This document shows positions 8,152 through 15,847 of a stretch of 20,561 nt of DNA, piece by piece. The translations under genes and the position numbers were made by a program. The notes beneath the pieces were generated by a model. It saw only the letters and a list, made by a program, of their open reading frames with translations, ran no database searches and was not told the DNA's origin. Positions within the stretch are counted from its first letter, which is position 1; every line of letters begins with the position of its first letter. Origin of the DNA: Marinilabilia sp. UBA5340 (GTDB taxonomy: Bacteria; Bacteroidota; Bacteroidia; Bacteroidales; Marinilabiliaceae); the NCBI GenBank assembly GCA_002411085.1, contig DHQK01000086.1, forward strand, positions 1,026-21,586, in the 5' to 3' direction.

Positions 8152-10473
8152 ATGAAACGCTATTTGTGGACACTCACATTGCTGGTTTTATGTGCTCTAA
8201 ACACCTTTGCTCAGAACAATTTCACCATTAGTGGATACATAAAGGACAAGGATACCGGAGAGACATTGATTGGAGCTACCATCTACATCAAAGAACTACA
8301 GGCCGGTACCATCTCCAACGGATATGGTTTTTACTCGCTGACCATTCCTGCCGGAAAATACAATATTGAGTATGGATTTGTAGGATATGCCAGCCGGCAG
8401 GAATCTCTGGATTTGCAAAGCAACATCAAGATGAATGTAGATCTTGCTCCCACCACTATTGAGCTGGGGGCAGTCGAAATCAAAGGAAGAGCCAGTGACC
8501 ACAATCTCAAAAGCACTCAAATGAGCATGGTTCAGATGGATGCCCAAACCCTGAAAAATCTTCCGGTGATTTTTGGGGAGTCGGATCTGATGAAGTCCAT
8601 TCAGATGATGCCTGGTATACAAACACCGGTGGAAGGAAGCAGTGGTTTTAGTGTACGTGGAGGTGGAATGGATCAGAACCTGATATTACTGGATGAAGCT
8701 ACAGTTTACAATCCCAGTCACCTGATGGGATTTTTCTCTGTTTTCAATTCTGATGCGGTGAAGGATGTGACGCTATACAAAGGAGATATTCCAGCTTCTG
8801 CCGGAGGTCGGCTGTCTTCTTTACTCGATGTAAAAATGCGCGATGGCAATAAAAAAGATTTCAGCGCAGAAGGAGGATTGGGCCTGATATCAAGTAGGCT
8901 GACACTGGAAGCGCCTTTCAAAAAAAACAAAGGATCATTCATTATTTCAGGACGAAGAACTTATGCAGATGTATTCCTGAAATTATCCCCTGATTCGGCC
9001 ATCAACAACAACACCCTCTTTTTTTATGATCTGAATGCCAAACTCAATTATGAACTCAACAGCAACAACCGGTTTTTTCTGAGTGGCTATTTTGGAAAAG
9101 ACAAATACGGATATGCTGATGATATGGGGATGAACTGGGGCAATGCCACTTTTACGGCCCGCTGGAATCACCTTTTTTCCGACCGGCTTTTTTCCAACCT
9201 CACGCTTCTGTACAGCAAATACAATTACCAGGTGGAGGTCAATAATGGCAGCCCTACATTTGACTGGACTTCCTATCTGGAGAACCTGAGTGCCAAATAC
9301 GACTTCAGCTGGCTGATGAGCCCTGCCACTACTATCCGTTTCGGAGGCCAGGCCATCAGACATTTTATTCAGCCGGGGCGCTTCGAAGTTTCCAACCGTG
9401 AAAGCGACTACAAAGTACCGGACAATAAAGCTCTTGAATATGGTGTTTATCTCCTTGGGGAACAAAAAATTGGCGACAAGTTAAAAATAAACGCAGGGCT
9501 GCGATTCTCCGCGTTTCAAAATATGGGCAAAGCAACAGTGTACCGTATCGATGATAACTTCCAGGTGACAGACACGGTGAATTATGAACACAACAAAATT
9601 TTCAACACCTACACCGGCTGGGAACCACGAATGAGTGCACGCTACCTGCTGAATGAGCAAAACTCGCTCAAAGCTTCCTACAGTCGCACCTACCAATACA
9701 TTCAACTGGCATCCAACTCCACAAGCGGTACGCCCCTGGATGTCTGGTTTCCGGCTTCAGAGCATGTAAAACCACAAATCTGCGATCAGGTTTCTGTTGG
9801 ATGGTTTAGAAACTTCAGCAACAACACTTACGAAGCTTCTTTGGAGACCTTTTACAAATGGATGGACCATCAGATAGATTTTGACCCGAATGCCGATCTG
9901 ATGCTAAACAATCAGCTGGAGAAAGATGTCCGATTTGGAAAGGGACAATCCTACGGAACAGAATTTCTACTCAGAAAAAATGAAGGCAATCTCACTGGTT
10001 GGATTGGTTATACCTGGTCACGGGCATTCCGGAAGTTTCCCGACATCAACAATGGAAAAGAATACCGGGCCAACTACGACATTCCCCACAATCTGAACGT
10101 CATCCTCAATTATCAAATATCTAAGAGAGTGGGAATATCCTCTGCCTGGACCTATCGCACAGGAGCACCGATCACTTATCCCACCATGCGATTCAGACAC
10201 GCCGATTCCAGCTTGCCCATTTACGGCGATAAAAACAGTGCCCGGTTGCCCGATTATCACAGACTCGATTTATCAGTCACCATCAAAGGCAAAGACAAAC
10301 CTGATCGGAAATGGAAAGGCGAATGGCACATCGGGGCCTACAATGCATACAACCGCGCCAATGCCTATTCGGTTCAGTTCGAAGAAGATCCGGATACCCC
10401 CAATAAGATGAAAGCCTACAAAACAGTAATGTTTCGCATTGTACCCTCGGTCACCTATAATTTTAAGTTTTAG
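8152..10473 (+). CDS. TonB-dependent outer-membrane receptor with carboxypeptidase-like regulatory domain
   Basis: This is an outer-membrane active transporter powered by the TonB-ExbBD complex; its ligand is unknown. The 773-residue protein has a signal peptide ending near A20 (LNTFA, then QNN), then a CarboxypepD_reg-like beta-sandwich at about 24-105 (ISGYIKDKDTGETLIGATIY). The plug domain covers about 115-228 and contains SGFSVRGGGMDQNLILLDEA and GDIPASAGGRLSSLLDVKMRDG. The beta-barrel follows to a C-terminal phenylalanine (VPSVTYNFKF), the usual barrel-assembly signature. It is shorter than SusC-type receptors (about 1000 residues) and no SusD homologue follows, so it is not a standard glycan-uptake pair. 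A DUF4249-type lipoprotein comes next, a known companion of this receptor class. No STN signalling domain or sigma/anti-sigma pair is present. Confidence 0.93.
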   Translation: MKRYLWTLTLLVLCALNTFAQNNFTISGYIKDKDTGETLIGATIYIKELQAGTISNGYGFYSLTIPAGKYNIEYGFVGYASRQESLDLQSNIKMNVDLAPTTIELGAVEIKGRASDHNLKSTQMSMVQMDAQTLKNLPVIFGESDLMKSIQMMPGIQTPVEGSSGFSVRGGGMDQNLILLDEATVYNPSHLMGFFSVFNSDAVKDVTLYKGDIPASAGGRLSSLLDVKMRDGNKKDFSAEGGLGLISSRLTLEAPFKKNKGSFIISGRRTYADVFLKLSPDSAINNNTLFFYDLNAKLNYELNSNNRFFLSGYFGKDKYGYADDMGMNWGNATFTARWNHLFSDRLFSNLTLLYSKYNYQVEVNNGSPTFDWTSYLENLSAKYDFSWLMSPATTIRFGGQAIRHFIQPGRFEVSNRESDYKVPDNKALEYGVYLLGEQKIGDKLKINAGLRFSAFQNMGKATVYRIDDNFQVTDTVNYEHNKIFNTYTGWEPRMSARYLLNEQNSLKASYSRTYQYIQLASNSTSGTPLDVWFPASEHVKPQICDQVSVGWFRNFSNNTYEASLETFYKWMDHQIDFDPNADLMLNNQLEKDVRFGKGQSYGTEFLLRKNEGNLTGWIGYTWSRAFRKFPDINNGKEYRANYDIPHNLNVILNYQISKRVGISSAWTYRTGAPITYPTMRFRHADSSLPIYGDKNSARLPDYHRLDLSVTIKGKDKPDRKWKGEWHIGAYNAYNRANAYSVQFEEDPDTPNKMKAYKTVMFRIVPSVTYNFKF

Positions 10474-10522
10474 GTTAGAAATTGGAGGTTAGAGATTAAC
10501 ATTAGAGGTTAGAATTTAGAGA
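10474..10522 (+). repeat. Heptad repeat array between the receptor and lipoprotein genes
   Basis: Immediately after the receptor stop codon the sequence is a degenerate array of TTAGARR units. The TT of each unit falls at 10475, 10482, 10489, 10496, 10502, 10509 and 10516: steps of 7 except for one of 6. It fills nearly all of the 57-bp gap before the next gene. Like the array at 79-110 it is purine-rich in the direction of the upstream gene and starts at the stop codon, but the unit is different. Confidence 0.7.
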
Positions 10523-10530
10523 TAAACAGT

Positions 10531-11385
10531 ATGAAGACTAAATATAACAAAATAATGGTTTCGGTTAAGAAAATTATATTTCCTGTTTTGGCAATAATAT
10601 CTGCAATAGCATGTGAAAGAATTGCTTTTGACCCGGGTATAGAAACCTTAAATGAGGAATTACCGGTAGTTTATGGTGTATTGGGTAAGCATCCCGATTA
10701 TCGTACCATCGAACTCACCCGAACAGCCCCCTATATGGACGGATCTGCAATTGAAACCATCGATCATGCAGAGGTGACTATCTCGGATGATAAGTCAACC
10801 TATTCTTTTGAATGGATTGGAAATGGACAATACATTGCTCCTGAGGACTTTCAACCAGGGGTGGACACCATCTATTATCTGAATATAGAAATTGATGGAG
10901 AGCTTTATGCAGCTCAATCCGTCATGCCTCCTCCTGTCAACATGCATTCGTTAAAAGTCCAGAAAGACCGCTGGGAAACAGACGACAATAACATTTATGA
11001 AGTCACCGGCTGGGTAAAAGACAACGAAAGGGAAGATGAAAGATTTCTTTTAAAGTACACCATCAACGATATCCGGTATGATTCGGTGCAGGTCTGGTCA
11101 CATTATACCGATCAGTTGAGCAATAACCTTTGGCTTGAGGATGCCCAACTCTTTGGAAACATAGAAGCCACCCCGGGGGACACCATTGATGTTTATGCGT
11201 TGTCTGTAAGCACAGAATACTATAACTTTGTTCAGGCCGCTGAGAAAAACCGGGTCAGCGCCAACCCGTTTACGCCTCCGCCGGGGGTTCCTATTACAGG
11301 AAACATCAGCAACGGAGCTCTGGGAATTTTTCAGGTATCAGCAATTGTGCAACAAACCGTTACAGTTCCTGAAAAAGATCAATAA
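10531..11385 (+). CDS. DUF4249-type lipoprotein, partner of the TonB receptor
   Basis: I assign this to the DUF4249 family by its overall pattern and its place after a TonB receptor; the assignment is moderately sure. The family has no proven reaction and is presumed to sit in the outer membrane and assist the receptor. The 284-residue protein has a hydrophobic leader ending in cysteine 28 (AIISAIACER), acceptable though not ideal as a lipobox, followed by the characteristic start of the mature part (FDPGIETLNEELPVVYGVLGKHPDYRTIELTRTAPY). A beta-rich immunoglobulin-like middle follows (AEVTISDDKSTYSFEWIGNGQYIAPEDFQPGVDTIYYL). The C-terminus has the GNISNGALGIFQVSA stretch but ends soon after it, so it is at the short end for the family. 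An alternative start at 10555 (MVSVKKIIFP) gives a shorter leader. The protease gene begins 14 bp downstream, so all three genes are probably co-transcribed. Confidence 0.78.
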   Translation: MKTKYNKIMVSVKKIIFPVLAIISAIACERIAFDPGIETLNEELPVVYGVLGKHPDYRTIELTRTAPYMDGSAIETIDHAEVTISDDKSTYSFEWIGNGQYIAPEDFQPGVDTIYYLNIEIDGELYAAQSVMPPPVNMHSLKVQKDRWETDDNNIYEVTGWVKDNEREDERFLLKYTINDIRYDSVQVWSHYTDQLSNNLWLEDAQLFGNIEATPGDTIDVYALSVSTEYYNFVQAAEKNRVSANPFTPPPGVPITGNISNGALGIFQVSAIVQQTVTVPEKDQ

Positions 11386-11399
11386 AAAACAGTTGAATT

Positions 11400-12701
11400 A
11401 TGCATTTGCTTCACCCCAGATTTTTATTATTGTTTCTCCTGTCCATCCCATCCATTTGGACATTTGGCGGGAACACACAAAACCCGAAGTCCATTGACTG
11501 GCAGGCAGACCTTGATTTTCTTGCCCATGAACTTCCCAAAAACCATCCCGATCTGTTTTTCAAAATTCCGAAAGATACGTTTCTGAAAGAAATATCAGAG
11601 CTAAAAAAGGAAATCCCGGCACTCTCAAATACTGAAATCACCCTGAGAATACAAAAAATACTGGCTAAAATGGGTGATGATCACACCAATGTGGATTTTA
11701 TTCCGCTGATCATCCACGACGGTGTTTTGCCTTTAAAGTTTCAATGGTTTCCGGAAGGGATCTTTATAATGCAGGCCCAAAATCCTTACGGTGAAATTTT
11801 GGGCCACAAACTTGTTGCGGTCAATGGTGTGCCTGCAGATACGTTGTTTCGAAATATTTCCGGGCTACTCCCTGCCGGCAATGCATCTGTGCACAAACAA
11901 AGGGTTCCTTTCCTGATGAGCTTTCGGGCCATCCTTAATTACGAATGCTCCTTGAATCCGCAGACATCACAACCATTTAAAATGAGATATGAGGATGAAA
12001 AGGGACAGAGAAAAACAGTATTAATAACCCCGTCGAACCAACCGACCAATATCACCAACGAGCTGCACACACTAAAGCCCGAAACCGGGAAAATCCCCTT
12101 AAGCATGCAGCACCCTCAAAAACTCTTCTGGTTAAAACACCTCCCTCAGGACAGCATGCTATTTATTCAGTACAACCGTTGTACATCGCGGGAAGTTGAA
12201 AAAAAATGGGGATCGAAAGAACTGGCCTCAAGAATGCCTTCGTTTCGCAAATTTGCCAAAGATATTTTTCAGCATCTTAACCAACATAAAATATCCAGGG
12301 TCGTCATCGATTTACGTCAAAATCCGGGAGGTTCCTCCCCCCAGGGAACCGAACTGGCGGCTTTAATGGGAAGATGGAAGGAACAAAACCCCGGTTGCAG
12401 ATTCTTCGTACTTGCGGGAAAGCGAACCTATTCTTCGGCCATTATCAATACCATGGATTTCAAAAGATATACGGATGCCACTGTGGTCGGAGAACCAACA
12501 AGTGGCAGTCCCAATCATTTTGGCGAAATCAGGATGCTAAAACTTCCCTCCAGTGGTTTGCAAATATCACATTCAACCAAATTTTTCAAACTCATCGAGC
12601 AGGACATCAATACGCTAAAGCCAGACATCCAAATTATGCAGACTTTTGAAGATTACCGCAACGGCATTGACCCGGTTTTGGAAGCTGTAAAGAGCTACTA
12701 A
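11400..12701 (+). CDS. S41-family serine protease, exported
   Basis: This is a peptidase of the C-terminal-processing/tricorn-core family (MEROPS S41), predicted to act in the periplasm or at the surface. The 433-residue protein starts with a signal peptide (RFLLLFLLSIPSIW) and no lipobox. An N-terminal helical domain (about 33-100) contains the family motif GDDHTNV (92-98). A PDZ-like stretch (about 105-155) includes GHKLVAVNGVPADTL. The catalytic core starts near 250: VVIDLRQNPGG (301-311) lies before the nucleophile in RTYSSAI, where S345 aligns with the catalytic serine. TVVGEPTSGSPNHFGE (361-376) follows; there is no lysine at the position used by CtpA as general base, so it belongs to the branch without the Ser-Lys dyad. 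It is the last gene of the receptor operon, and its stop codon directly abuts that of rpiB on the other strand. Its substrate is unknown. Confidence 0.88.
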   Translation: MHLLHPRFLLLFLLSIPSIWTFGGNTQNPKSIDWQADLDFLAHELPKNHPDLFFKIPKDTFLKEISELKKEIPALSNTEITLRIQKILAKMGDDHTNVDFIPLIIHDGVLPLKFQWFPEGIFIMQAQNPYGEILGHKLVAVNGVPADTLFRNISGLLPAGNASVHKQRVPFLMSFRAILNYECSLNPQTSQPFKMRYEDEKGQRKTVLITPSNQPTNITNELHTLKPETGKIPLSMQHPQKLFWLKHLPQDSMLFIQYNRCTSREVEKKWGSKELASRMPSFRKFAKDIFQHLNQHKISRVVIDLRQNPGGSSPQGTELAALMGRWKEQNPGCRFFVLAGKRTYSSAIINTMDFKRYTDATVVGEPTSGSPNHFGEIRMLKLPSSGLQISHSTKFFKLIEQDINTLKPDIQIMQTFEDYRNGIDPVLEAVKSY

Positions 12702-13139
12702 TTACAAATCGATTTTATCAATACGCCGCTGGTGTCTGCCACCTTCGAATTCAGTAGTAAGGAAAGCATCTATTATTTCTTTGATCTGATCTGCTTCGAG
12801 AAAACGAGCAGGCATGGCACACACATTGGCATCGTTATGTGCCCTTCCGAGCCTTGCTATTTCGGGATTCCAACTATAAGCCGACCTTACACCATTATGA
12901 CGGTTCAAGGAGATATTGATTCCATTTCCACTTCCGCAAAAAGCAATTCCCTGCTTCAATGCTCCACCTGAAATAGCCTCGCCAAGCGGATGGGCGAAAT
13001 CAGCATAATCAGCACTTTCGGCTGAAGGAGCACCAAAATCTTTCACGGTAAATCCTTTCTCTTCAAGGTATTTTTTAGCCATCTCTTTCATGTCGTATCC
13101 GGCATGATCAGAAGCAATTCCTATAACTTTCTTTTCCAT
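12702..13139 (-). CDS. rpiB: Ribose-5-phosphate isomerase B
   Basis: It interconverts ribose 5-phosphate and ribulose 5-phosphate in the cytosolic non-oxidative pentose phosphate pathway. The 145-residue protein has the usual RpiB/LacAB length. Visible landmarks are SDHAG (D11, H12) near the N-terminus, DFGAPSAESADYADFAH, the catalytic cysteine in FCGSGNG (C68), SWNPEIARLGRAHNDANV with H101, and the C-terminal arginines of GGRHQRRI that bind phosphate. The frame is open 25 codons further upstream, to 13214, but homology begins at MEKKVIGIASDHAG and the extension runs through a good promoter, so I start at 13139. Some family members act on allose or galactose 6-phosphates. The nearby galT-galK genes might suggest that, but those genes use the Leloir pathway, so ribose phosphate isomerase is the simplest call. 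Confidence 0.95.
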   Translation of the reverse strand: MEKKVIGIASDHAGYDMKEMAKKYLEEKGFTVKDFGAPSAESADYADFAHPLGEAISGGALKQGIAFCGSGNGINISLNRHNGVRSAYSWNPEIARLGRAHNDANVCAMPARFLEADQIKEIIDAFLTTEFEGGRHQRRIDKIDL

Positions 13140-13215
13140 TGTCTGCAAATAAACAAAATTGATCAAAAGGTGGAACAACCAAGGTGGAATCCTCTTCTCA
13201 TCCTTGATTGTCACA

Positions 13216-13246
13216 CAAAAGTATGGTTATTTTCCCGGGCTTTAAA
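13216..13246 (-). promoter_or_regulatory. Candidate rpiB promoter
   Basis: On the minus strand TACTTTTG (13223-13216) matches the -7 consensus exactly, and TTTA (13246-13243), a 3-of-4 match to the -33 TTTG, lies 19 bases upstream. Transcription would begin near 13209, about 70 bases before the start chosen for rpiB. This supports the short start and a transcription unit separate from galT-galK. Confidence 0.5.
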
Positions 13247-13263
13247 AAAATCATGATTTTTTT
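13244..13263. repeat. 20-bp perfect palindrome between galK and rpiB
   Basis: The sequence is seven A, TCATGA, seven T: a perfect 20-bp palindrome. In galK-direction RNA it could fold into an all-AU stem around CATG ending in a U run, a weak terminator 34 bases after the galK stop. It also overlaps the -33 element of the rpiB candidate promoter, so it could instead be an operator. Confidence 0.5.
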
Positions 13264-13297
13264 CACCCTTTTGAAAAATATGTCCTCTTTGAACGGT

Positions 13298-14587
13298 TTA
13301 AAGCTCCACTTTTATTGCTCCTTCAGGCCTGATAAACATGGTATGACATTTTCCTTTTCCATAAACATGTTCCAGCGTTTCCACATATTCCTGCAGTTTT
13401 TCCTGAGGAACAAAAGCCTGTATGGTACCACCAAAACCACCTCCATGCACTCGCCAGGCACCTTTGCCTTTCAACACCATTTCACTAAGTGCCAGTCCCA
13501 GAGATACTACCTGTTCATCCTTGTGGGTAATGTCATAGATATTCTGATTGTACATATAGGAGCTTTGACCTGATTCCACCACCATTTTCAGAAAAGACTG
13601 AAAATCATTTTTTTCCAGTGCCTCCACCTGATTGGCCACACGCTGGTTATCTCCCTGAAAATGAATAGCACGAAGAATAGCACGATCTCCGGTTTTCTCA
13701 CGGATTTCCGGGATTTTTTCCACAATTTGCTCCAGACTGACTTCCCGAAGTACCACGGCTCCCAATTCGCGCGCTACCGATTTCATCTCTGTGGGAAGCG
13801 AAGCATACTCCTGCTGGGAAGCCGGATCATCGTGTCCTCCTCCCACATCAGTAATCACCAGAGAGTAACCTGAGGCAACGAAATCAAAATCAATAGGCTT
13901 CACTACCGGATCTGCTGGATCTTTAAAATCGATGGTAATCAGACCACCCACTGAACAAGCTGTTTGATCCATCAGGCCACAAGGCTTTCCAAAGAAATTG
14001 TTCTCGGCCCACTGCCCGATAATGGCATTTTCAACCGCATCCATTTTACCATTGTTAAACAAATGATTGACAATGGCACCAATCAACACTTCGAACGAAG
14101 CAGATGAACTCAGTCCTGAGCCTTTGGGCACCCGCCCTTCAATACAGGCATCAAAGCCTCCTGCACTATAACCATTGGCCTTCATCTTAGCCACAATACC
14201 ACGCACCAGAGCAGTAGAGGTATAATGCTCTTTTTCATCGGGTTCCAGATTGGATAGATCTACCTGAAACTCTGGGTATCCTGCCGACTTAATTCTAATA
14301 ATATCTGTTCCGTTAGCCGCAGCAACTGCGATATTGTCCAGATTAACAGCTCCTGCCAGTACACGCCCGTGGTTGTGGTCTGTATGGTTTCCACCTATTT
14401 CAGTCCTTCCCGGAGAAGAAAACAATTCCACATCATCCTTATCAAAGATGGATTTGAATTCCTCCATCAATTGAGTGTATCGTTCAGCCTGAGATTTCAA
14501 TTCGTCAACATCAGTTCCGTATAAGCGCTGAAACGCTTTATTGTCACCATTATTAATTCGCTGAACAAGGGATTCTATTTTTGCCAT
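13298..14587 (-). CDS. galK: Galactokinase (GHMP kinase family)
   Basis: It phosphorylates galactose with ATP to galactose 1-phosphate, the entry step of the Leloir pathway, in the cytosol. The 429-residue protein carries all three GHMP motifs: the galactokinase signature GRTEIGGNHTDHN (60-72), the ATP-binding loop GRVPKGSGLSSSAS (151-164), and the C-terminal HGGGFGG (381-387). The catalytic aspartate is in CGLMDQ (D207). The signature is GRTEIGGNHTDH, not the E. coli form GRVNLIGEHTDYN, and about 50 residues precede it; both are features I associate with a longer galactokinase subgroup of anaerobes. It starts 30 bp after galT and is probably co-transcribed with it from a promoter upstream of galT. 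An alternative sugar kinase role is possible, but the partner gene makes galactose the likely substrate. Confidence 0.93.
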   Translation of the reverse strand: MAKIESLVQRINNGDNKAFQRLYGTDVDELKSQAERYTQLMEEFKSIFDKDDVELFSSPGRTEIGGNHTDHNHGRVLAGAVNLDNIAVAAANGTDIIRIKSAGYPEFQVDLSNLEPDEKEHYTSTALVRGIVAKMKANGYSAGGFDACIEGRVPKGSGLSSSASFEVLIGAIVNHLFNNGKMDAVENAIIGQWAENNFFGKPCGLMDQTACSVGGLITIDFKDPADPVVKPIDFDFVASGYSLVITDVGGGHDDPASQQEYASLPTEMKSVARELGAVVLREVSLEQIVEKIPEIREKTGDRAILRAIHFQGDNQRVANQVEALEKNDFQSFLKMVVESGQSSYMYNQNIYDITHKDEQVVSLGLALSEMVLKGKGAWRVHGGGFGGTIQAFVPQEKLQEYVETLEHVYGKGKCHTMFIRPEGAIKVEL

Positions 14588-14617
14588 AATACGATTATTT
14601 TTGGATTATTATCCCGA

Positions 14618-15664
14618 TTACTTCGTTTTGTAATGATCTGCAGGCAGACTTCGAAGCCTTTCAGCACTCTGCTCAGCCGTAATGTCCCGTTGGGGATTGG
14701 CCATCATTTCATAACCGACCATAAACTTTTTGACGGTGGCCGAACGAAGCAACGGTGGATAAAAGTGCATGTGCAAATGCCACTCAGGATGCTCTTCTCC
14801 GTCGGTTGGAGCCTGATGAACACCAGCCGAATACGGGAAGGAAGTTTCGAAAAGATTATCGTACATCACAGTCAGCTTTTTATAGCAATCAGCAAAAGCC
14901 TTTTTACCCTCTTCCGACAACTGTGTCAGATTTGCCACTGCCTTTTTGGGAAGGATCATCACTTCAAAAGGCCACGTAGCCCAGAAAGGCACCAATGCTA
15001 CAAAATAATCATTTTCAACCAGAATCCGTTCTTTTAGCTCCAACTCTCTTTTCACATAATCGCCTAACATTGTTCGCCCATGTTTCTGATAATAGGCTTT
15101 TTGTCGCTCCTGCTCTTTGGCTGGTTCACCTGGAACAGAGTTCTGCGACCAAATCTGACCATGCGGATGGGGATTGCTGCATCCCATAATGTCTCCCTTG
15201 TTCTCAAAGATCTGAACATAATTGACAAAATCGAGTTTCCCCAATTCCCTGTACTCCGTCTGCCAGAGATCAATTACTTTCTTGATATTCTCAACGTCCA
15301 TCTCTGGAATTGTCAGATCATGGCGTGGCGAGAAACAAATCACTTTACAAAACCCCTGTTCACTTTTAGCATAAAACAGCTCTCCATCCAAAAATTCGCC
15401 ATCGGGAACATCAGGAACCAAAGCACTGAAATCATTTTGAAAAACGAAGGTGTCAGCATAATCCGGGTTCTTTTGTCCTCCCGCTCTTTCATTTCCCGGA
15501 CACAGATAACACTTGGGATCGAATTCGGGGCGTTTTTCCTCATTGAGTTTCTCTACTTTTCCCTGCCAGGGACGCTTGGTACGATGTGGTGAAACCAAAA
15601 TCCATTCACCGTTCAGGGGATTAAACCTGCGGTGTGAATGTTCTGTAAAATTAAACTTTTCCAT
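14618..15664 (-). CDS. galT: Galactose-1-phosphate uridylyltransferase
   Basis: It transfers UMP from UDP-glucose to galactose 1-phosphate, giving glucose 1-phosphate and UDP-galactose, the second Leloir step. The 348-residue protein matches the E. coli enzyme in length. The zinc ligands C52 and C55 (CYLC) and H115 (SPRHD) fall at the same numbers as in E. coli. The active-site motif SNPHPHGQIW gives H166 as a metal ligand and H168 as the nucleophile that carries UMP. The second HIT-like half has HLHMHFYPPLLRSATVKKFMVGYEM near residues 292-316. It is the first gene of a galT-galK operon. No epimerase (galE) or mutarotase (galM) is in the window, so UDP-galactose must be recycled by an enzyme encoded elsewhere. 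A strong inverted repeat lies 33-59 bp upstream of the start. Confidence 0.96.
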   Translation of the reverse strand: MEKFNFTEHSHRRFNPLNGEWILVSPHRTKRPWQGKVEKLNEEKRPEFDPKCYLCPGNERAGGQKNPDYADTFVFQNDFSALVPDVPDGEFLDGELFYAKSEQGFCKVICFSPRHDLTIPEMDVENIKKVIDLWQTEYRELGKLDFVNYVQIFENKGDIMGCSNPHPHGQIWSQNSVPGEPAKEQERQKAYYQKHGRTMLGDYVKRELELKERILVENDYFVALVPFWATWPFEVMILPKKAVANLTQLSEEGKKAFADCYKKLTVMYDNLFETSFPYSAGVHQAPTDGEEHPEWHLHMHFYPPLLRSATVKKFMVGYEMMANPQRDITAEQSAERLRSLPADHYKTK

Positions 15665-15696
15665 AGATTGTGTGAGTTTGCTTATGAGCCTGCTAA

Positions 15697-15723
15697 TTTA
15701 AAAAGTATTTTTTACTTTTTAAA
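15697..15723. promoter_or_regulatory. Inverted repeat upstream of galT, possible operator
   Basis: TTTAAAAAGTA (15697-15707) and TACTTTTTAAA (15713-15723) form a perfect 11-bp inverted repeat around five T. The centre lies about 45 bp upstream of the galT start. On the minus strand the galT-proximal arm contains TACTTTTT, one base from the -7 consensus, so a regulator bound here could cover the promoter. No regulator gene is adjacent. Confidence 0.5.
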
Positions 15724-15770
15724 CTTATATTGCAAAGAAATACCCCCAAACAGATAAAATTCAACACCCT

Positions 15771-15825
15771 AAAAAACAAAAAAACCACTCTTCCCGGTGC
15801 AATTAAGCAATTCCGGAAAAAGTGG
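15771..15825 (-). terminator. Rho-independent terminator of the barrel-protein gene
   Basis: On the minus strand CCACTTTTTCCGG (15825-15813) pairs with CCGGGAAGAGTGG (15797-15785) along all 13 positions, two of them G-U, around a 15-base loop that can add an inner 3-bp stem. A run of 13 T with one G (15784-15771) follows. It lies about 22 bases after the stop codon at 15848 and isolates that gene from galT. Confidence 0.85.
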
Positions 15826-15847
15826 ATCGATCTGTTTTACGTATAAC

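Noticed and set aside
8983..9465. 160-residue minus-strand open frame inside the TonB receptor gene
   Set aside because: It is fully contained in the receptor's barrel region and has no signal peptide, motif or upstream promoter.
10531..11385. SusD-like partner for the TonB receptor
   Set aside because: The protein is too short (284 residues), is beta-rich and has no SusD/RagB helical repeats.
13140..13214. Longer start for rpiB at 13214
   Set aside because: RpiB homology begins at MEKKVIGIASDHAG, and the extension would start at the predicted transcription start site.
13298..15664. Complete Leloir operon
   Set aside because: Only galT and galK are present. The neighbours on both sides are unrelated genes, and no galE or galM frame exists in the window.
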